Shown in pieces: positions 37,889 through 47,167 of a stretch of 64,000 nucleotides of DNA (position 1 is its first letter; every line of letters begins with the position of its first letter). The stretch is taken from the NCBI RefSeq assembly GCF_027587375.1, contig NZ_JAMXIC010000001.1, positions 372,001 through 436,000 on the forward strand. Direction: 5' to 3'. The stretch comes from Arthrobacter sp. B2a2-09. GTDB taxonomy: Bacteria > Actinomycetota > Actinomycetes > Actinomycetales > Micrococcaceae. The notes under the pieces are model-generated. The model was not told where the DNA came from. It searched no databases and worked only from the letters and a program-made list of their open reading frames with translations. A program made the position numbers and the translations under genes.

Positions 37889-40441
37889 CTATGCCGGGAC
37901 GATGTTGACCAGTTTAGGCGCGCGCACGATCACGGTGCGGATGCCGCGGCCATCGAGCGCCCGCTGCACGTTTTCGCTGGCCAAGGCGAGCTCGCGCAGG
38001 GCGTCCTCACTGATGTCCGGCGAGACGTCCAAGCGGTCACGAACCTTGCCCTGGACCTGCACGACGGCCGTCACGGTGTCGTGGACGAGAAGCGACGGAT
38101 CGTGGGAGGGCCAGCCGGCGTTCGCCACGGAGGCCGGGTGGCCCAACTGGTTCCACAGGTCCTCGGCCGTGTACGGCGCGAAGAGGCTCAGGATGATTGC
38201 CACGGCTTCGGTGGCTTCACGGACGGCGGGGTCTGCGCCACCGGCACCGGAGTCGATGGTTTTGCGGGTCGCGTTGACCAGCTCCATCAGCTTGGCCACC
38301 ACGACGTTGAACTTGTTGTTGTCCAACAGCTCAGCTGCGTCGGCGATGGTCCTGTGTGTGACGGTGCGCAGCGCGCGGTCACCAGTGGAGACGTCGACGC
38401 CGGGCTCACTCGCGACGTCCTGGCCAAGGCGCCAGGCGCGGGCAAGGAACTTTGCGGAGCCGGACGGCGAGACATCTGCCCAGTCAACGTCGTCCTCGGG
38501 CGGGGAGGCAAAGACCATCGTCAAGCGGACCGCATCTACACCGAACTTGTCCAGTTGCTCGCCAAGATCCACGCCGTTGCCGAGGGACTTGCTCATGGCC
38601 TTGCCGCCGTTGAGGACCTGTCCCTGGTTGAGCAGGGCGCTGAAGGGCTCGTCCGCTGCGAGCAGGCCCATGTCGTGGATGACCTTGGTGAAGAAGCGGG
38701 CGTAGAGCAAGTGCAGGATGGCGTGCTCCACGCCGCCCACGTACTGGCCGACCGGCATCCAGTCGTTGATCTTGGCCGGATCGAACGGTCCCTCGGTGTA
38801 GTGCGGGGAAACGAAGCGCAGGAAGTACCAGGACGAGTCAACAAACGTGTCCATGGTGTCCGTGTCGCGCTGGGCGGCCCGTCCGCAGTTCGGGCACTCG
38901 ACGTTGACCCATTCCAGCGCCGAGGCGAGAGGAGACGTACCCCTCGGGGACAGCGCCTCTCCGCGCAGGTTTTCAGGCAGGGTCACTGGCAGTTGATCGT
39001 CCGGCACCGGAACCTCGCCGCATTCGGCGCAGTGGATGATGGGGATCGGGGTACCCCAGAAGCGCTGGCGGCTCAGGAGCCAGTCGCGCAGGCGGAAGTT
39101 GACGAACTTCTCCCCTGTGCCCAACTTCTCCAGGATGTCGATGGCTGCGGGGATGGCCTCGGCCTTGGACAAGCCGTCCAGTTCGCCGGAGTTCATCAAG
39201 GTGCCCTCGCCGGCGGTCGCGATGCCGGTCTCCGCCGGGTCTTCCCCGCCGGTGTTCAGTACCGGACGCACCGGCAGGTCAAAGGCGCGGGCGAAGTCGA
39301 GGTCGCGCTGATCGTGCGCGGGTACTGCCATGATGGCGCCCGTGCCGTAGTCGGCGAGCACGTAGTCGGCTGCCCACACAGGAAGTTTTTCACCGTTGAG
39401 CGGGTTGACGGCGTACCGGCCGGTGAACACACCGGTCTTCTCGCGTTCAGTGGACTGGCGCTCGATGTCCGACAGGGCCTTGACCTTTTCGCGGTAGGCC
39501 ATGAGCGAGTCGTGGTGTTCGGGCGTGACCAGGTCCAGGGCCAGGTGCGCGTCCGCGGCGACGACGAAGAACGTTGCCCCGTACAGGGTGTCCGGACGGG
39601 TGGTGAAGACAGTGACTTCGCGCTCTGCGCGGCCGTCGGTGGCTTCGATCGCGAACCGAACGTGTGCGCCCTCGGAGCGGCCGATCCAGTTGCGCTGCAT
39701 TGCCAGAACCCGCTCGGGCCAGTGCCCCTGGAGCTCGGACATATCGTCCAGCAAACGGTCGGCGTAGTCGGTGATCTTGAAGTACCACTGGTTCAGGGAC
39801 TTCTTCGTGACGGGCGTCCCGCAGCGTTCGCACGCGCCGTTGACTACCTGTTCGTTCGCCAGAACGGTCAAGTCCTTCGGACACCAGTTGACCGGGGAAT
39901 CCTTGCGGTAGGCAAGCCCGCGCTCGTAGAAGCGCTTGAACAGCCATTGCGTCCAGCGGTAGTACTCCGGGTCCGAAGTGTGCAGCCGGCGGGACCAATC
40001 GGCAGAGATCGCGTAACGCTTGAACGATGCGGCCTGCGTATCGATGTTGGCGTACGTCCACTCGCTGGGGTGGGCGTTGCGCTTGATGGCGGCATTCTCT
40101 GCCGGCAGGCCGAAGGAGTCCCAGCCGATGGGGTGCAGGACGTCGAAACCCTTCTGGCGGAGGTACCGCGCCACGACGTCGCCCATCGCGAAAGCCTCAG
40201 CGTGGCCCATGTGGAGGTCGCCTGAAGGGTAGGGGAACATGTCCAGGACATAGCGCCGCTCGCGGGAGCCGTCGTCAACAGGAGTGAAGACTTTAAGGTC
40301 TTCCCAGACCTGCGGCCACCTTGCCTCCATCGAGGCGAAGCTGTAGACACCCTCCTCGGGCGTCTCGCCTGCCACTGTTGACTGTGCTCCGGTTTCTGTC
40401 TCCGGCTGAACGCTCACTGCTGCCCTCTTCTGTTCTTCCAT
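37889..40441 (-). CDS. leuS: leucine-tRNA ligase
   Basis: The 850-aa class I aminoacyl-tRNA synthetase charges tRNA-Leu. The HIGH motif is HMGH (residues 77-80) and the KMSKS motif is KAMSKS. An editing CP1 domain lies between them. I chose ATG 40441, with AGGAGG 10 bp upstream. A short leader with three Leu codons and a terminator-like hairpin precede it (40483-40584), so transcription attenuation by leucyl-tRNA level is expected. Confidence 0.97.
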   Translation of the reverse strand: MEEQKRAAVSVQPETETGAQSTVAGETPEEGVYSFASMEARWPQVWEDLKVFTPVDDGSRERRYVLDMFPYPSGDLHMGHAEAFAMGDVVARYLRQKGFDVLHPIGWDSFGLPAENAAIKRNAHPSEWTYANIDTQAASFKRYAISADWSRRLHTSDPEYYRWTQWLFKRFYERGLAYRKDSPVNWCPKDLTVLANEQVVNGACERCGTPVTKKSLNQWYFKITDYADRLLDDMSELQGHWPERVLAMQRNWIGRSEGAHVRFAIEATDGRAEREVTVFTTRPDTLYGATFFVVAADAHLALDLVTPEHHDSLMAYREKVKALSDIERQSTEREKTGVFTGRYAVNPLNGEKLPVWAADYVLADYGTGAIMAVPAHDQRDLDFARAFDLPVRPVLNTGGEDPAETGIATAGEGTLMNSGELDGLSKAEAIPAAIDILEKLGTGEKFVNFRLRDWLLSRQRFWGTPIPIIHCAECGEVPVPDDQLPVTLPENLRGEALSPRGTSPLASALEWVNVECPNCGRAAQRDTDTMDTFVDSSWYFLRFVSPHYTEGPFDPAKINDWMPVGQYVGGVEHAILHLLYARFFTKVIHDMGLLAADEPFSALLNQGQVLNGGKAMSKSLGNGVDLGEQLDKFGVDAVRLTMVFASPPEDDVDWADVSPSGSAKFLARAWRLGQDVASEPGVDVSTGDRALRTVTHRTIADAAELLDNNKFNVVVAKLMELVNATRKTIDSGAGGADPAVREATEAVAIILSLFAPYTAEDLWNQLGHPASVANAGWPSHDPSLLVHDTVTAVVQVQGKVRDRLDVSPDISEDALRELALASENVQRALDGRGIRTVIVRAPKLVNIVPA

Positions 40442-40482
40442 GACGGTTTTGCCTCCTGCTCCGGGTCCCGGAAGGTCCCGGA

Positions 40483-40584
40483 CACACAAAAGCCCCTCGG
40501 CAAGGAGGGGCGGCCGCTCGGTTCGCGATGGTTTAGATATCGACGTTCACCGGGCGGCTAGCTAAGCAGAAGGATCGCACGCAT
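40483..40584 (-). promoter_or_regulatory. leuS attenuator with leucine leader peptide
   Basis: A leader peptide gene (40558-40584) is followed by a 7-bp GC stem (40492-40498 with 40505-40511, 6-nt loop) and a minus-strand TTTTGTGTG tract (40483-40491): an intrinsic terminator form. Segments CCGCCCGG and CCGAGCGG between them can pair at 7 of 8 positions. A TATACA -10-like hexamer lies about 40 bp upstream (40615-40620). Classical attenuators before leuS have been proposed in some Streptomyces. Confidence 0.75.
40558..40584 (-). CDS. leuS leader peptide (8 aa, MRAILLLS)
   Basis: ATG CGT GCG ATC CTT CTG CTT AGC TAG gives MRAILLLS with three Leu codons, two of them CTT. AAGG lies 7 bp upstream of the ATG. 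The Leu-Leu-Leu-Ser core and the N-terminal MRA also occur in the leuA leader. The role is to sense charged tRNA-Leu. Confidence 0.75.
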   Translation of the reverse strand: MRAILLLS

Positions 40585-40694
40585 AAAGCCACCTTACCGT
40601 CCTTGTTGCGTGTTTGTATAAAACACCCAAAAGGGCGCTGCGAGTGGGTGGGAGTTTGAGGGAAGCCGCCGTTCGCCGGTGGTGAGTGACCCGC

Positions 40695-40771
40695 GTTTCG
40701 AGGGGGTGGCCCCTCGCCAGGGTGTGGTGGGCACCGCGAAGCGGGCGGGGCAGGGGCCGCCCCCTCGAAAC
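40695..40771. repeat. 20-bp near-perfect inverted repeat between glpK and leuS
   Basis: Arms are 40695-40714 and 40752-40771 with one mismatch, separated by 37 bp of GC-rich sequence. It lies downstream of glpK. It may act as a 3'-end structure or be a dispersed intergenic repeat; there is no T-run. Confidence 0.65.
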
Positions 40772-40818
40772 AGGCGAGGCGGCCCCAGTCTAGGTGTGGC
40801 GCGAACAGTAAGCGTCGC

Positions 40819-42333
40819 CTACTTAACGTCCTCGTCTACCCAATCCATGGACTTGGTCACAGCCTTCTTCCACAGGCGCATCTGCCGCTCCTGCTCTTCG
40901 GCCGCAAGCTGCGGCTCCCAGCGCTTGTCCTCGCCCCAGTTTGAGCTGAGTTCGCCAAGGTCCTTCCAGAAGCCGACGGCGAGGCCTGCCGCGTAGGCGG
41001 CACCCAGGGCCGTGGTTTCCACGACCTTCGGACGGACCACGGGCACGCCCAGGATGTCCGCCTGGAACTGCATGAGCGCCTCATTGGCGACCATTCCGCC
41101 GTCGACCTTCAACTCGGTCAGCGGAACGCCCGAGTCCGCGTTGACGGCGTCGAGCACTTCGCGGGTCTGGAAGGCTGTGGCCTCCAGGGCAGCGCGGGCG
41201 ATGTGGCCCTTGTTGACGAAGCGCGTAAGGCCCACGATGGCTCCGCGGGCGTCGCCGCGCCAATACGGGGCGAACAGTCCGGAGAAGGCCGGAACGATGT
41301 ACACGCCCCCGTTGTCCTCCACGGATTCGGCTAGGGTCTCCACCTCTGGTGCCGAAGAGATCAAACCGAGGTTGTCGCGGAGCCACTGGATCAGCGAACC
41401 CGTGACGGCGATGGAACCTTCGAGCGCGTAGTGCGGTTTGGCGTCGCCGAGCTTGTAGCCCAGTGTGGTCAGCAGTCCGTTCTTCGAGTGGACGATCTCC
41501 TCGCCCGTGTTGAAGATCAGGAAGCAACCGGTGCCGTAGGTGTTCTTGGCTTCGCCCGCTTGGAACGCAGCCTGGCCGAAGGTTGCCGCCTGCTGATCGC
41601 CCAGGATGCCTGCGACGGGCACTTCGCGCAGCAGCTGGGAGGTGTGGACTGCGCCATAGACCTCCGACGAGGATTTGATTGCCGGCATCATGGATGCCGG
41701 AACTCCGAAGATGTCCAGGATCTCCTGGTCCCAGGCCAGCGTGTCCAGGTCCATGAACATGGTGCGTGAAGCGTTGGTGACGTCCGTGGCGTGGACTCCG
41801 CCGTCGACTCCGCCTGTCAGGTTCCACAGGACCCAGCAGTCGGTGTTGCCGAAGATGAGGTCCCCGGTTTCAGCCTTGGCCCGCGCGCCTTCAACATTGT
41901 CCAAAATCCACTTGATCTTGGTTCCGGAGAAGTAGGTGGCCAAGGGCAGGCCGACCTTCTGCTTGAAGCGGTCCTGGCCGCCGTCGCTGGCCAGTTCGTC
42001 CACGATTGGCTGTGTGCGCGTGTCCTGCCAGACGATGGCGTTGTAGATGGGCTCGCCCGTGTTCTTGTCCCATACGACCGTGGTTTCGCGCTGGTTCGTG
42101 ATACCGACCGCGGCGATGTCGTGCCGGGTCAGGTTGGCCTTGGAGAGTGCAGAGCCGATGACCTCACGGGTGTTGTCCCAGATTTCGATCGGGTTGTGCT
42201 CCACCCATCCGGCCTGCGGGAAGATCTGCTCGTGTTCCATCTGCCCCGAGGAAACGATGTTTCCCGAGTGGTCGAAAACGATGGCGCGCGTGCTGGTGGT
42301 TCCCTGGTCGATGGCGATTACGTATTGCGACAT
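40819..42333 (-). CDS. glpK: glycerol kinase
   Basis: The 504-aa FGGY-family kinase phosphorylates glycerol with ATP to sn-glycerol 3-phosphate. [13 protein letters not shown] is the N-terminal phosphate-binding motif, and [13 protein letters not shown] and [18 protein letters not shown] are family signatures. Length is typical. It lies 59 bp after glpF, the whole glpD-glpF-glpK set on the minus strand. A large inverted repeat follows it. Confidence 0.97.
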   Translation of the reverse strand: MSQYVIAIDQGTTSTRAIVFDHSGNIVSSGQMEHEQIFPQAGWVEHNPIEIWDNTREVIGSALSKANLTRHDIAAVGITNQRETTVVWDKNTGEPIYNAIVWQDTRTQPIVDELASDGGQDRFKQKVGLPLATYFSGTKIKWILDNVEGARAKAETGDLIFGNTDCWVLWNLTGGVDGGVHATDVTNASRTMFMDLDTLAWDQEILDIFGVPASMMPAIKSSSEVYGAVHTSQLLREVPVAGILGDQQAATFGQAAFQAGEAKNTYGTGCFLIFNTGEEIVHSKNGLLTTLGYKLGDAKPHYALEGSIAVTGSLIQWLRDNLGLISSAPEVETLAESVEDNGGVYIVPAFSGLFAPYWRGDARGAIVGLTRFVNKGHIARAALEATAFQTREVLDAVNADSGVPLTELKVDGGMVANEALMQFQADILGVPVVRPKVVETTALGAAYAAGLAVGFWKDLGELSSNWGEDKRWEPQLAAEEQERQMRLWKKAVTKSMDWVDEDVK

Positions 42334-42392
42334 TTTGACGTCCTTGTCTGGTTACTTTGGAGTGGATGCTGGATAAGTGTCTGAGCGATGAA

Positions 42393-43142
42393 CTACTTGG
42401 CGATGGTTGCCATGATCGGCACTGAGTGGGCGACGAGGCCCGCGATGGTTCCGCCCAGGAGCGGGCCGACCACCGGAACCCAGGCGTAGGCCCAGTCGCT
42501 GGAGCCCTTGCCCTTGATTGGCAGAATGGCGTGGGCGATACGCGGACCGAGGTCACGGGCCGGGTTGATCGCATAGCCTGTCGGGCCGCCGAGGGACGCG
42601 CCGATGCCGACGACGAGCAATGCAACCGCGAGCGGCCCCAAGCCGGAAGGGGTGCCGCCGAAGGTCAGGATCACGAAGACCAGCACGAACGTGGCGATGA
42701 CTTCGGTGACGACGTTCCACGGGTAGGAGCGGATTGCCGGGCCCGTGGAGAAGACGGCGAGTTTGCTGGCTGCCAGTGGCTCGGCGTCGAAGTGCTGCTT
42801 GTGGGCGAGCCACGCGAAGACGGCGCCAAGGAAGGCGCCGGTCAGTTCTCCACCGAAGTAGGTGAACGTGGAGGCCGCACTCACGGCTACCCCGGGGGCG
42901 AACTCGGCCTTTCCATCAACCAGGAGACCAAGCGTGACGGCCGGGTTCAGGTGCGCGCCAGACATGGCCGCCACGTATACGCCGGCAAACACTGCGATGC
43001 CCCAGCCAAAATTCACCATCAGGAACCCGCCGTTGTTACCCTTTGTGCCCTTCAGCGCGACGTTTGCCACAACGCCACAGCCAAGGAGGGTGAGCATTCC
43101 GGTTCCGAACACTTCGGAAAGGAAAACAATTCCGAGAGACAT
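42393..43142 (-). CDS. glpF: glycerol uptake facilitator (aquaglyceroporin)
   Basis: The 249-aa MIP-family channel has six membrane helices and both NPA-type half-helix motifs (GAHLNPAVTLG and YAINPARDLGPR). The Asp after the second NPA is typical of glycerol facilitators. I chose ATG 43142 with GAGGAG 7 bp upstream; the frame continues to 43259 without support. It lies upstream of glpK on the same strand. Confidence 0.95.
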   Translation of the reverse strand: MSLGIVFLSEVFGTGMLTLLGCGVVANVALKGTKGNNGGFLMVNFGWGIAVFAGVYVAAMSGAHLNPAVTLGLLVDGKAEFAPGVAVSAASTFTYFGGELTGAFLGAVFAWLAHKQHFDAEPLAASKLAVFSTGPAIRSYPWNVVTEVIATFVLVFVILTFGGTPSGLGPLAVALLVVGIGASLGGPTGYAINPARDLGPRIAHAILPIKGKGSSDWAYAWVPVVGPLLGGTIAGLVAHSVPIMATIAK

Positions 43143-43303
43143 CTTTGACTCCTCATTTTCTTCTGTTGTCAGCCCTGCAGGTTTTGTGGGGGCCGTTGGG
43201 CCGGCGTCTTTCAGCGCCGTCCCGGTTGCGGTCCTCCCTGACCGAGCGGAGCACCGCAACCCTTGTGTCCAGGCTTCTTGGCCGGAACAATCAAGCTGAT
43301 GTG

Positions 43304-43316
43304 ACGTACATTACGT
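43304..43316. promoter_or_regulatory. 13-bp dyad in glpD-glpF intergenic region
   Basis: ACGTA-CAT-TACGT is perfectly palindromic around a 3-bp centre and overlaps a TAATGT -10-like sequence on the minus strand ahead of glpF. It is a possible regulator site; the binding protein is unknown. Confidence 0.35.
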
Positions 43317-45134
43317 TCATGCGACGAGGCTGTGAACAGTCACGCCATGAAAACGCAGAAGCACCTCCTGTGCGTGTTGGATTTCCGCGTCACGCTTCGC
43401 TGCATCCCAGGCAAGCTGCTTGGCGAGCACTTCGGCGATTTCGTTGAGGAGTTCCCCCGTGACGAGGCCGCGGAAGGCCAGCGAGGTGCGGCGGATAAGG
43501 ACATCCACGAGGTGCCCGATTTGTTCGTTGGCGGCCATGAACTCAAGCTCCCGGACGCTGAGCTCGTTCGTGGAGCGTAGTTTCCGGTCCTCGCCTGCAT
43601 TGAGGTAAGCAAGGACTTCCTCGGCGCGGGTGCCATAGCGGGTCAGCAAGCCGCTGACCCGGTCGGCACCGAGACCCCGTTTCCCATTGGCCTGAGCCAT
43701 GTGCTTCTTGACCCAGTCTTGGACTCCGTCTTCACTGTTCGGGAACCCCAAGCCGCCTCCGATGGCGAGTTTCGCCGTCGAGACCTTCCGTTCCATGCCC
43801 AGCTCACGGAGGACGTCGTTGCTGAGGTGTTCGGCGAGGGCCCGGAAAGTGGTCCACTTTCCGCCGATCAATGAAAGTACGACGGCGGCCCTGCCACCTT
43901 GGGCGGCTGCAGTACCGGAGGCTTCCCGCTCACTTCGCTCGATGCGGTAGTCGCGTGACACGAAGCCCGGCTGGGTATCGTCGTGGCGCGGAAGCGGTCG
44001 GACGCCGGCGAAGCTGTAGACGATGTGGCTGCGCTCAACCTTGATGGAGGGGAAGACGTGTCCGACGAGGTCGAAGAAGTAGTCAATCTCGGCTTCGGTG
44101 CACACGGCATCCCGGGCCATGTCGGCGTCGACGTCGGTGGTGCCCACCAGGACGCGGTCGCCCATCGGGTAGATGAGCACGATCCGCCCATCCGTGTGTT
44201 CGAAGAAGATCTCCCGGCCACCGCACGCTGCGAGCAGTTCCGGGTGATCCAGGACAACGTGGGAGCCCTTGGTTCCTCCCATGAAACGGCTCGTGGCGCC
44301 CATTGCCTCGTTGGTGAGGTCCACCCACGCGCCTGTGGTGTTGACGATCACGTCGGCCTGGAATCTGAATTCCCCGCCCGTCAGTTCATCGCGCAGCAAA
44401 ACAGCGCCAGCTGAGTCTGTCGAGGCGGAGTCCATTGAGATCAGGGAGACGTAGTTGCTGGCTCGGGCGCTGCCGCCCGGCAAGCCACTTCCGATACCCG
44501 CCTTTTCGCCGTCCTGCAGCACATCGAGCGTCAGGCGCTCCGGGTTATGCACGGACGCGTCAAAGTAGGTGGCAGCGTATTTGATACCGGGGTGCAGGCT
44601 CGGCAACTCGGCCAAGGCCTTCTCCCTGCCACGGAACTGATGGCGGGGAACGCTGCCGCCGTCGCGGGAGAAAAAGTCGTACATGCTCAGTCCGAGCTTG
44701 ATGAGGAAGGCGCCGCGTTCTTTCGGCTTGCCTTGCTTATGCGTGAGGAAGCGTGTGGGGGCGGAAAGTATCCCGGAGAAGGTGCTGAAGATCGGGATGG
44801 TTGTCTGCAGCGGCTTGACGTAATGGGGAGCGATCTTCAAAAGCCGGTTGCGCTCGACCACCGATTCCCGAACGAGGCGGAATTCGCCGTTCTCGAGGTA
44901 GCGGATGCCGCCGTGGATCATGTGGGATGAGGCTCCGCTGGCGCCCTGGCAGTAGTCGCCGCGTTCCACGAGGGCGACGTCCACGCCTTGCAACGCCAAA
45001 TCACGGAATGTTCCGACGCCGTTGATGCCGCCTCCGACTATCAGCACCTGGGCTTGCGGCCGTTCGCGAAGCGCGGAAACCGAGGTCCGACGTGGTGATC
45101 CTGCTGCGGAACCGGAATTGCTGGTGTATCCCAA
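43317..45134 (-). CDS. glpD: glycerol-3-phosphate dehydrogenase (FAD)
   Basis: The 605-aa membrane-associated flavoenzyme oxidises sn-glycerol 3-phosphate to dihydroxyacetone phosphate and passes electrons to quinone. GGGINGVGTFRDLALQG is the FAD-binding motif and GDYCQGASGASSHMIHGG the following conserved segment. A C-terminal helical domain is present. TTG 45134 has AGGGAG 5 bp upstream; the alternative GTG 45191 leaves only about 50 bp for a divergent promoter region. It starts the glpD-glpF-glpK cluster. Confidence 0.95.
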   Translation of the reverse strand: MGYTSNSGSAAGSPRRTSVSALRERPQAQVLIVGGGINGVGTFRDLALQGVDVALVERGDYCQGASGASSHMIHGGIRYLENGEFRLVRESVVERNRLLKIAPHYVKPLQTTIPIFSTFSGILSAPTRFLTHKQGKPKERGAFLIKLGLSMYDFFSRDGGSVPRHQFRGREKALAELPSLHPGIKYAATYFDASVHNPERLTLDVLQDGEKAGIGSGLPGGSARASNYVSLISMDSASTDSAGAVLLRDELTGGEFRFQADVIVNTTGAWVDLTNEAMGATSRFMGGTKGSHVVLDHPELLAACGGREIFFEHTDGRIVLIYPMGDRVLVGTTDVDADMARDAVCTEAEIDYFFDLVGHVFPSIKVERSHIVYSFAGVRPLPRHDDTQPGFVSRDYRIERSEREASGTAAAQGGRAAVVLSLIGGKWTTFRALAEHLSNDVLRELGMERKVSTAKLAIGGGLGFPNSEDGVQDWVKKHMAQANGKRGLGADRVSGLLTRYGTRAEEVLAYLNAGEDRKLRSTNELSVRELEFMAANEQIGHLVDVLIRRTSLAFRGLVTGELLNEIAEVLAKQLAWDAAKRDAEIQHAQEVLLRFHGVTVHSLVA

Positions 45135-45185
45135 AACTGCTCCCTTGGGCTTTGGTGTGTGCGCTGCATCACTTGACGTCGCACC

Positions 45186-45245
45186 TTGCACAACTATTCT
45201 TCGAAAGAATGGAAAATGAAATCAAGCTATTTGCACAAACGTGCA
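45186..45245. promoter_or_regulatory. divergent glpD / SorC-regulator promoter region with dyads
   Basis: The AT-rich segment holds ATTCTT-CGA-AAGAAT (45196-45210), TGCAC-AAAC-GTGCA (45232-45245) and a direct repeat TTGCACAA (45186-45193, 45231-45238). On the minus strand TTGATT (45216-45221) with AAGAAT about 18 bp downstream is a plausible glpD promoter overlapping the first dyad. Confidence 0.5.
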
Positions 45246-45258
45246 GAACGGAACTGAG

Positions 45259-46221
45259 ATGCCACGATCACGACATTCAGAGGCCCTCCGGGCAGCGCAG
45301 ATGTACTACCTCCAGGACCTCACCATGGACGCCATTGCCCGCGAACTTCGGACCTCGCGTTCAACGGTCTCCCGCTTGCTGTCCTCGGCCCGCGAGTCGG
45401 GACTGGTCCAGATCCAGATCCGCAGTCCTCTGGATTCCGCCCCGGAACTGGAGCGCATGATACGCAGCCACTACGGCGTCGATGTGCATGTGGTACCTGT
45501 CCTGGACACCTTGAACGAGGCGGAGACCCTTGATCGGGTGGCGACGCAGGCCGCGCGGACCATTGGTCCCCTGGTCGATTCCAACGCCATCATCGGAGTG
45601 GCCTGGGGTGCGACCATTAGCGCCGTCAGCAGGCACCTGACCCGCAAGATCACGCACGGCAGCACTATTGTGCAGCTCAACGGCGCCGGCAACATGCACA
45701 CCACCGGCATCACCTACGCGAGCGACATCATGCGCCGCTTCGGCATCGCCTATGGCGCGCGGGTGGAACAGTTCCCGGTGCCCGCCTTCTTCGACCACGC
45801 GTCCACGAAGACCGCTATGTGGAATGAGCGCAGCGTCCAACGCGTGCTCGACCTCCAAGCCAGGATGAGCATCGCCATCTTCGGTGTTGGGTCGGTGCAT
45901 TCGGATTACCCCAGCCACGTTTACGCGGGTGGCTACCTCGATGAAACAGACCTGAATCTACTGGCCAGCTCGGACGTCGTAGGCGATGTTGCCACCGTCT
46001 TCTTCCGCTCCGACGGCTCCTCCGACGGCATCACCCTCAACGAGCGGTCCACCGGCCCAAGCCACGAGCAACTAAGGCAGGTCCGTCGCCGCATCTGCGT
46101 CGTCTCGGGTGCATCCAAGATCAACGGACTGCGCGGAGCACTCGAAGCGGGGCTGGCAACGGATCTGATCCTGGACGAGGCAACGGCGAAGCACCTGGTC
46201 AGTTTCGGCAGCCCTTCCTGA
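45259..46221 (+). CDS. SorC-type sugar-binding transcriptional regulator
   Basis: The 320-aa regulator has an N-terminal helix-turn-helix (YYLQDLTMDAIARELRTSRSTVSRLLSSARESG, in blocks) and a C-terminal SorC/DeoR sugar-phosphate-binding domain (IIGVAWGATISAVSRHL, GGYLDETDLN). It belongs to the group annotated as central glycolytic/sugar-binding regulators. It is divergent from glpD, so glycerol 3-phosphate is the likely effector and glp genes the targets; that is inference from position. The ATG at 45259 has GGAACTGAG upstream. Upstream alternative starts are absent in the HTH consensus. Confidence 0.9.
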   Translation: MPRSRHSEALRAAQMYYLQDLTMDAIARELRTSRSTVSRLLSSARESGLVQIQIRSPLDSAPELERMIRSHYGVDVHVVPVLDTLNEAETLDRVATQAARTIGPLVDSNAIIGVAWGATISAVSRHLTRKITHGSTIVQLNGAGNMHTTGITYASDIMRRFGIAYGARVEQFPVPAFFDHASTKTAMWNERSVQRVLDLQARMSIAIFGVGSVHSDYPSHVYAGGYLDETDLNLLASSDVVGDVATVFFRSDGSSDGITLNERSTGPSHEQLRQVRRRICVVSGASKINGLRGALEAGLATDLILDEATAKHLVSFGSPS

Positions 46222-46275
46222 ATAATTGAACGACCCTGAAACATTCCCGGCACCGAGGTAGGTAGAGTCTTGGCT

Positions 46276-47157
46276 ATGAAACCCTCGCCTAGGCTCAGTC
46301 TCAACAACGGTGTCTTGATTGACCAGTTGGGGTTCGGGCTCTACAAGGTGCCACCTGCGGATGCCACATCTTTGGTCGCCACTGCGCTAGGCGCCGGCTA
46401 CCGACACTTCGATACAGCCGCCATGTATGGCAATGAGACCGGGGTCGGCCGCGGCATCGGCAGCGCGGTCATACCCCCGCCCGGCGTGGACAGCAACACG
46501 GGAGGCTCCGGGGAGGGCACACACGGCCTCTCCCGCGAAGACGTCTTTGTCACCACGAAGCTCTGGAACGATGACCACGGCTACGACTCCACGCTCCGCG
46601 CCTTCGATTCCTCCATGGCCAACCTCGGCCTCGACTACGTCGACCTGTACCTGATCCACTGGCCCTGCGCAGGGCGCGGACTGTTCCAGGAAAGCTACCG
46701 GGCCATGGAAACCCTGTACCGCGAGGGCCGGGTGCGCGCGATCGGAGTCTCCAACTTCCAGCCGGCCCATCTCGAAGCACTCATGCAAAAAGCCGAAGTG
46801 GTTCCGGCGGTGAACCAGATTGAACTGCACCCATGGTTGCAGCAGACCCGGCTCCGGACCCTCCACGAGCAGTTACGCATCCGCACCGAAGCGTGGAGCC
46901 CGTTGGGCCGCGGCCAGGTCCTTCAGGATCCGGCCGTCCGGGCGCTCGCCGACAAATATGGAAAGACGCCTGCGCAAATCATCATCCGCTGGCACCTCCA
47001 GCTGGGAAATATCGTGATTCCCAAAGCGAGTACCGCGGGACGCATCCAGGAGAACTTCAATGTCTTCAGCTTCGAGCTAGACGCCGACGACATGGACGGC
47101 TTGGCCGCCCTCGAACGCCACCACCGCACCGGGTCACACCCGGACAACGTCAACTAG
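46276..47157 (+). CDS. aldo/keto reductase
   Basis: The 293-aa NADPH-dependent oxidoreductase has the catalytic tetrad Asp46 (FDTAAMYGNE), Tyr51, Lys95 (TTKLW) and His128 (IHWP). The NADPH pyrophosphate-binding segment near the C-terminus (VIPKASTAGRIQENF) is present. A glycine-rich insertion of about 25 residues (IPPPGVDSNTGGSGEGTHG) between Tyr51 and Lys95 is unusual. The ATG at 46276 is 6 bp after a TTG option at 46270. It is the first of three plus-strand genes (46276-49197). Confidence 0.92.
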   Translation: MKPSPRLSLNNGVLIDQLGFGLYKVPPADATSLVATALGAGYRHFDTAAMYGNETGVGRGIGSAVIPPPGVDSNTGGSGEGTHGLSREDVFVTTKLWNDDHGYDSTLRAFDSSMANLGLDYVDLYLIHWPCAGRGLFQESYRAMETLYREGRVRAIGVSNFQPAHLEALMQKAEVVPAVNQIELHPWLQQTRLRTLHEQLRIRTEAWSPLGRGQVLQDPAVRALADKYGKTPAQIIIRWHLQLGNIVIPKASTAGRIQENFNVFSFELDADDMDGLAALERHHRTGSHPDNVN

Positions 47158-47167
47158 GACCCGCCGA

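Noticed and set aside
37850..40225. 791-codon open frame on the plus strand opposite leuS
   Set aside because: It is antisense to a certain gene; long antisense frames are common in high-GC DNA, and its protein shows no recognisable family.
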